Positions 13,412 through 16,121 of a stretch of DNA of 16,121 bases are shown here, one piece after another. The notes under the pieces are model-generated. The model did no database searches, was not told the DNA's origin, and saw only the letters and a list, made by a program, of their open reading frames with translations. The stretch covers positions 4,137 to 20,257 of the forward strand of contig DDNV01000006.1 of NCBI GenBank assembly GCA_002341315.1, read 5' to 3'. The position numbers were made by a program, and so were the translations under genes. The stretch's first letter is position 1. Every line of letters begins with the position of its first letter. This stretch comes from Cellvibrionales bacterium UBA2511 (GTDB lineage: Bacteria > Pseudomonadota > Gammaproteobacteria > Pseudomonadales > Porticoccaceae).

Positions 13412-15829
13412 TCAGCGTTTTGCAGCTGGCGGCTTGCGTCGCCGGGGTTTCTGCTGCTTACCGGTTTTATCCGTTTTTGTAGCGGACTTGCCCGACCTGG
13501 ATTTCCCGGTTTTTCCGCGCTTTCTTGCGGACTGTTCGTGTTCTGCTGCCAGCGCTGCAGCTTCAGGGCCTACGGAGGTCGCTTTCCTGCCTTTTTTACC
13601 CTCTTCCACCAGATCAAAATCGATCTTGCGTTCATCCAGTGCCACCCGACTCACCCTGACCCGCAATTTGTCACCCAGCCGGAATACCCGCTTGGTTCGC
13701 TCCCCCACCAAACGGTGGTGAGCGGCTTCGTGGTAGTAGTAATCTTTTGGCAACCCGGTGATATGAACAAGGCCTTCAATAAACAGCTCGGTCAGCTGTA
13801 CAAACAAACCGAAACCGGTCACCGAAACCACGACGCCTTCGTATTCATCACCGACCCTGGATAACAGGTATTCGCACTTCAGCCAGTTCACCACATCGCG
13901 GGTCGCTTCATCGGCGCGGCGCTCCGTCATGGAGCAGTGTTCACCGCTGTTGATCATCCACTGCTCATCGTAGGGATAAATAGACGCAGCGCTCAGGACA
14001 GGGGCCCCTTCCACTTGTCTGGTGTGGCTCACTTTCCCTTTTTTGCGAATAAGATAGCGAAGTGCCCGATGCACCAGCAGGTCGGGATAGCGCCGGATTG
14101 GGGAGGTAAAATGGGCATAAGCCGAATAATTCAAACCGAAGTGACCGTCATTCTCGGGGTCATAAGCGGCCTGATTCATGGTGCGTAGAATCACTGTCTG
14201 AATCACACTGGCATCGGGGCGACCGGCAATTTTTAACAATACCTGCTGGAAATCTTTTGGCGAAGGCTCGTCACCACCCGGTAAACCGAGGCCAATCTCA
14301 CCCAGAAACTCACGGAGGTTAGCCAGCTTCTCTTGCCGGGGCCGCTGGTGAACCCGGTAAAGTGCCGGCAGTTTGCTTTTCTCCAGCAGTGTCGCCGTGC
14401 AGACGTTGGCACAGAGCATACACTCCTCAATCAGCCGGTGTGCTTCGGTGCGCTCAGAGGGGATAATCTGCTGAATTTTGCGCTCGGCATCAAACAGAAT
14501 GCGGGTTTCCTGACTATCAAAGTCGATGGCGCCACGGATCTCTCGACGACCCAATAGGGCGAGAAACAGATCATAGAGGTGGTCAATGTGCTTCACCACT
14601 GCGTTAAACTGCTTGCGAATACCACTATTCTGGTCGCCGTGCTGGGCAATCATGGCGGCAACCTGGGTATAGGTCAGCCGGCTGTGGGAATAGATGACCC
14701 CTTCATAAAACTGGAATTTAGTGATCTGACCGTCGGCATCCATGGTCATTTCACACACCATGGTGAGTCGATCCACCTGGGGATTCAGAGAACAGAGTCC
14801 GTTGGAGAGCTTTTCCGGCAACATCGGTACCACATGCTGGGGAAAATACACCGAATTGCCCCGCAAGTAGGCCTCCTCGTCCAGCGGACTATCCACAGCC
14901 ACATAATGTGAAACATCGGCAATCGCCACATAGAGCCGCCAGCCGCCGCGACTGAGCGGCTCGCAGTACACGGCATCATCAAAGTCCCTGGCATCCTCGC
15001 CGTCGATCGTGACAAAGGGCAGGTGTCGCAAATCCACCCGGAACTGCTTGTCCTCCTCCCGAACTTCAGCCGGGATGGCCTCGGCCTGGTCAATCACCGC
15101 TTGCGGCCATTGATTGGGAATACCGTAATTATGAATGGAAATATCAATCTCCATCCCGGGCGCCAGATGCTCACCCAGCACCTGAATAACCCGCCCGGCT
15201 GGCAGATTGTGGCGGCTCGGATGGGTCGTGATTTCCACCACCACAATCTGGCCTGGCTCAATATCGCTGCGTTGGTCGGGGGGAATCATGATGTCCTGGG
15301 AGACACGGGGGTTGTCCGGGCGAACAAAATGGATACCGCTTTCCACAAAATAACGGCCCACCAGTGTGCTGGTACGGTGCTCTACCACCTCGACGATGGA
15401 TCCTTCCGAGCGACCCCGGCGATCCACCCCGGCCACGCGCACCAGCACCTCATCGCCGTCCATGACACGGCGCATCTGGCGGCTCGAGAGAAACAGGTCG
15501 TCACCGCCCTCGGCGGGTTTAACAAAGCCGAACCCCTCCGGGTGACCGATGACACGCCCCTTGATCAGATTCATCTTGTTCAACGGACCATAGGCGTTGC
15601 GGCGATTGCGAACGGCCTGGCCATCCCGCTCCATGGCGATCAAACGGCGTCGCAGCGCTTCTTTGCCATCCTCATCGCTCAGGCCAAAGGCATCGAGGAG
15701 CTCTTCATAGGTCAGAGGCCCAACACTGTTTTCGAGGAAATCGAGAATAAACTCCCGGCTGGGCACCGGCTTTTCGTATTTAGCCGCTTCACGGTCGGCA
15801 AAGGGATCTTTGTTCACAGTTTTTTTCAT
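13412..15829 (-). CDS. rnr: Ribonuclease R
   Basis: 805-aa 3'-5' exoribonuclease of the RNB family that degrades structured RNA and acts in rRNA quality control. Domains in order: winged-helix N-terminus (~20-85), two cold-shock OB domains (~85-235), the RNB catalytic domain with TIDGEDARDFDDAVY (274-288; D276, D282, D284 and D285 bind metal) and HFTSPIRRYPDLLVHRAL (573-590), an S1 domain (~660-742), and a Lys/Arg-rich tail (743-805). Length equals that of E. coli RNase R (about 813 aa). GGA precedes the ATG by six bases. It leads the rnr-rlmB pair. Confidence 0.97.
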   Translation of the reverse strand: MKKTVNKDPFADREAAKYEKPVPSREFILDFLENSVGPLTYEELLDAFGLSDEDGKEALRRRLIAMERDGQAVRNRRNAYGPLNKMNLIKGRVIGHPEGFGFVKPAEGGDDLFLSSRQMRRVMDGDEVLVRVAGVDRRGRSEGSIVEVVEHRTSTLVGRYFVESGIHFVRPDNPRVSQDIMIPPDQRSDIEPGQIVVVEITTHPSRHNLPAGRVIQVLGEHLAPGMEIDISIHNYGIPNQWPQAVIDQAEAIPAEVREEDKQFRVDLRHLPFVTIDGEDARDFDDAVYCEPLSRGGWRLYVAIADVSHYVAVDSPLDEEAYLRGNSVYFPQHVVPMLPEKLSNGLCSLNPQVDRLTMVCEMTMDADGQITKFQFYEGVIYSHSRLTYTQVAAMIAQHGDQNSGIRKQFNAVVKHIDHLYDLFLALLGRREIRGAIDFDSQETRILFDAERKIQQIIPSERTEAHRLIEECMLCANVCTATLLEKSKLPALYRVHQRPRQEKLANLREFLGEIGLGLPGGDEPSPKDFQQVLLKIAGRPDASVIQTVILRTMNQAAYDPENDGHFGLNYSAYAHFTSPIRRYPDLLVHRALRYLIRKKGKVSHTRQVEGAPVLSAASIYPYDEQWMINSGEHCSMTERRADEATRDVVNWLKCEYLLSRVGDEYEGVVVSVTGFGLFVQLTELFIEGLVHITGLPKDYYYHEAAHHRLVGERTKRVFRLGDKLRVRVSRVALDERKIDFDLVEEGKKGRKATSVGPEAAALAAEHEQSARKRGKTGKSRSGKSATKTDKTGKQQKPRRRKPPAAKR

Positions 15830-16015
15830 TGGAAGTCCAAACGTAAGAAGTGTACTACCGACGCCACAGAGGAAACCGGCTAAAGTATATAAATATCAGA
15901 ACATACTTGCCCGGAACTCTCCACGGCTTTTTTCAGCAACTGGCTTTAACCATGGCTCGGGGCTGACCAGAACAATCATTACTGCTTTTTCAATGCATTT
16001 TTTTACAGTACATAA

Positions 16016-16044
16016 TTGACAACAGCGGATACCGTCTCTATAGT
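16016..16044 (+). promoter_or_regulatory. Sigma-70 promoter for tRNA-Leu
   Basis: TTGACA (16016-16021, perfect), seventeen bases, TATAGT (16039-16044, 5/6). The predicted start is near 16051. Spacer 15830-16015, between this promoter and rnr, holds no gene; a TATACT at 15889-15884 on the minus strand may be the rnr -10 box, but I see no matching -35. Confidence 0.75.
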
Positions 16045-16058
16045 CTCGCACCGCTGGT

Positions 16059-16075
16059 GAAGCAGCTTCTGCTTC
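16059..16075 (+). other. Hairpin in the 5' leader of the tRNA-Leu precursor
   Basis: GAAGCAG, CTT, CTGCTTC: a perfect 7-bp stem in the transcribed leader, eight bases before the mature tRNA 5' end. It may affect processing by RNase P or RNase E; no function is proven. Confidence 0.4.
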
Positions 16076-16082
16076 CCATCAT

Positions 16083-16121
16083 GCCCAGGTGGCGGAACTG
16101 GTAGACGCGCTAGCTTCAGGT
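16083..16121 (+). tRNA. tRNA-Leu(CAG), 5' part (cut by the window end)
   Basis: GCCCAGGTGGCGGAACTGG, then TAGACGCGCTAGCTTCAGGT, is the acceptor strand, D-arm and anticodon arm of a class II leucine tRNA. The anticodon CAG is at 16117-16119 and reads CUG codons. The D-loop GGTAGACGCGC element is as in E. coli tRNA-Leu(CAG). The variable arm, T-arm and 3' end lie beyond the window. A tRNA-Leu upstream of rnr is also seen in Pseudomonas. Confidence 0.9.

Noticed and set aside
15023..15883. Open frame of 286 codons on the plus strand
   Set aside because: It is antisense to the catalytic half of rnr, which is a clear full-length gene; the translation has no recognisable domain and arises from the codon bias of rnr.
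15884..15889. TATACT on the minus strand as the rnr promoter
   Set aside because: A reasonable -10 box, but the bases seventeen upstream (GGGCAA) do not resemble a -35 element, so it is not listed as a promoter.
1..16121. CRISPR array, insertion sequence, integrase, prophage or toxin-antitoxin genes
   Set aside because: No regularly spaced repeats, transposase-like or integrase-like reading frames, or small paired defence genes were seen on either strand.

Overview
The window looks like a piece of a flagellated, free-living gammaproteobacterium. The block tRNA-Leu, rnr, rlmB, rpsF, rpsR, a membrane protein, rplI, dnaB matches the order known from Pseudomonas and relatives. The flgM-flgN-PilZ (FlgZ-type) cluster is also a Pseudomonas-like trait. 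A DUF3012-type small lipoprotein is common in marine gammaproteobacteria, so a Cellvibrionales-like marine lineage is my guess; this placement is inference.

Left third (1-5404): flagellar genes. Reading leftward are flgB, flgC, flgD, flgE and the first codons of flgF (rod, hook cap, hook). Diverging rightward are flgA (P-ring chaperone), flgM (anti-sigma-28), flgN (chaperone) and flgZ (PilZ brake protein). The 200-bp divergent region between flgB and flgA carries a sigma-54-type -24/-12 element facing each way and a perfect 19-bp palindrome between them. A near-ideal sigma-28 promoter lies between flgA and flgM.

Middle (5405-7384): a diguanylate cyclase with an intact GGDEF active site and I-site, and a small protein with a degenerate PilZ-like fold. 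With flgZ they form a c-di-GMP group attached to the flagellar cluster. The spacers here are rich in inverted repeats.

Right half (7385-16121), nearly all on the minus strand: rnr and rlmB at the far right; then rpsF-rpsR-membrane protein-rplI; then dnaB-panC-panD. A 54-aa DUF3012-type lipoprotein gene lies on the plus strand between rlmB and rpsF, with its own sigma-70 promoter back-to-back with the rpsF promoter. The rpsF leader carries a hairpin with an unpaired CCG resembling the S6:S18 autoregulatory motif. The window ends inside a tRNA-Leu(CAG) gene that has a consensus promoter.

Most of the window is core genome. I found no CRISPR array, insertion sequence, prophage or toxin-antitoxin module. 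The points most worth a second look are the divergent sigma-54 control region, a perfect 27-bp palindrome inside flgZ, the c-di-GMP gene group, the altered PanC signature motifs, and a 23-bp identity between the left edge of the window and dnaB that looks like an assembly junction.
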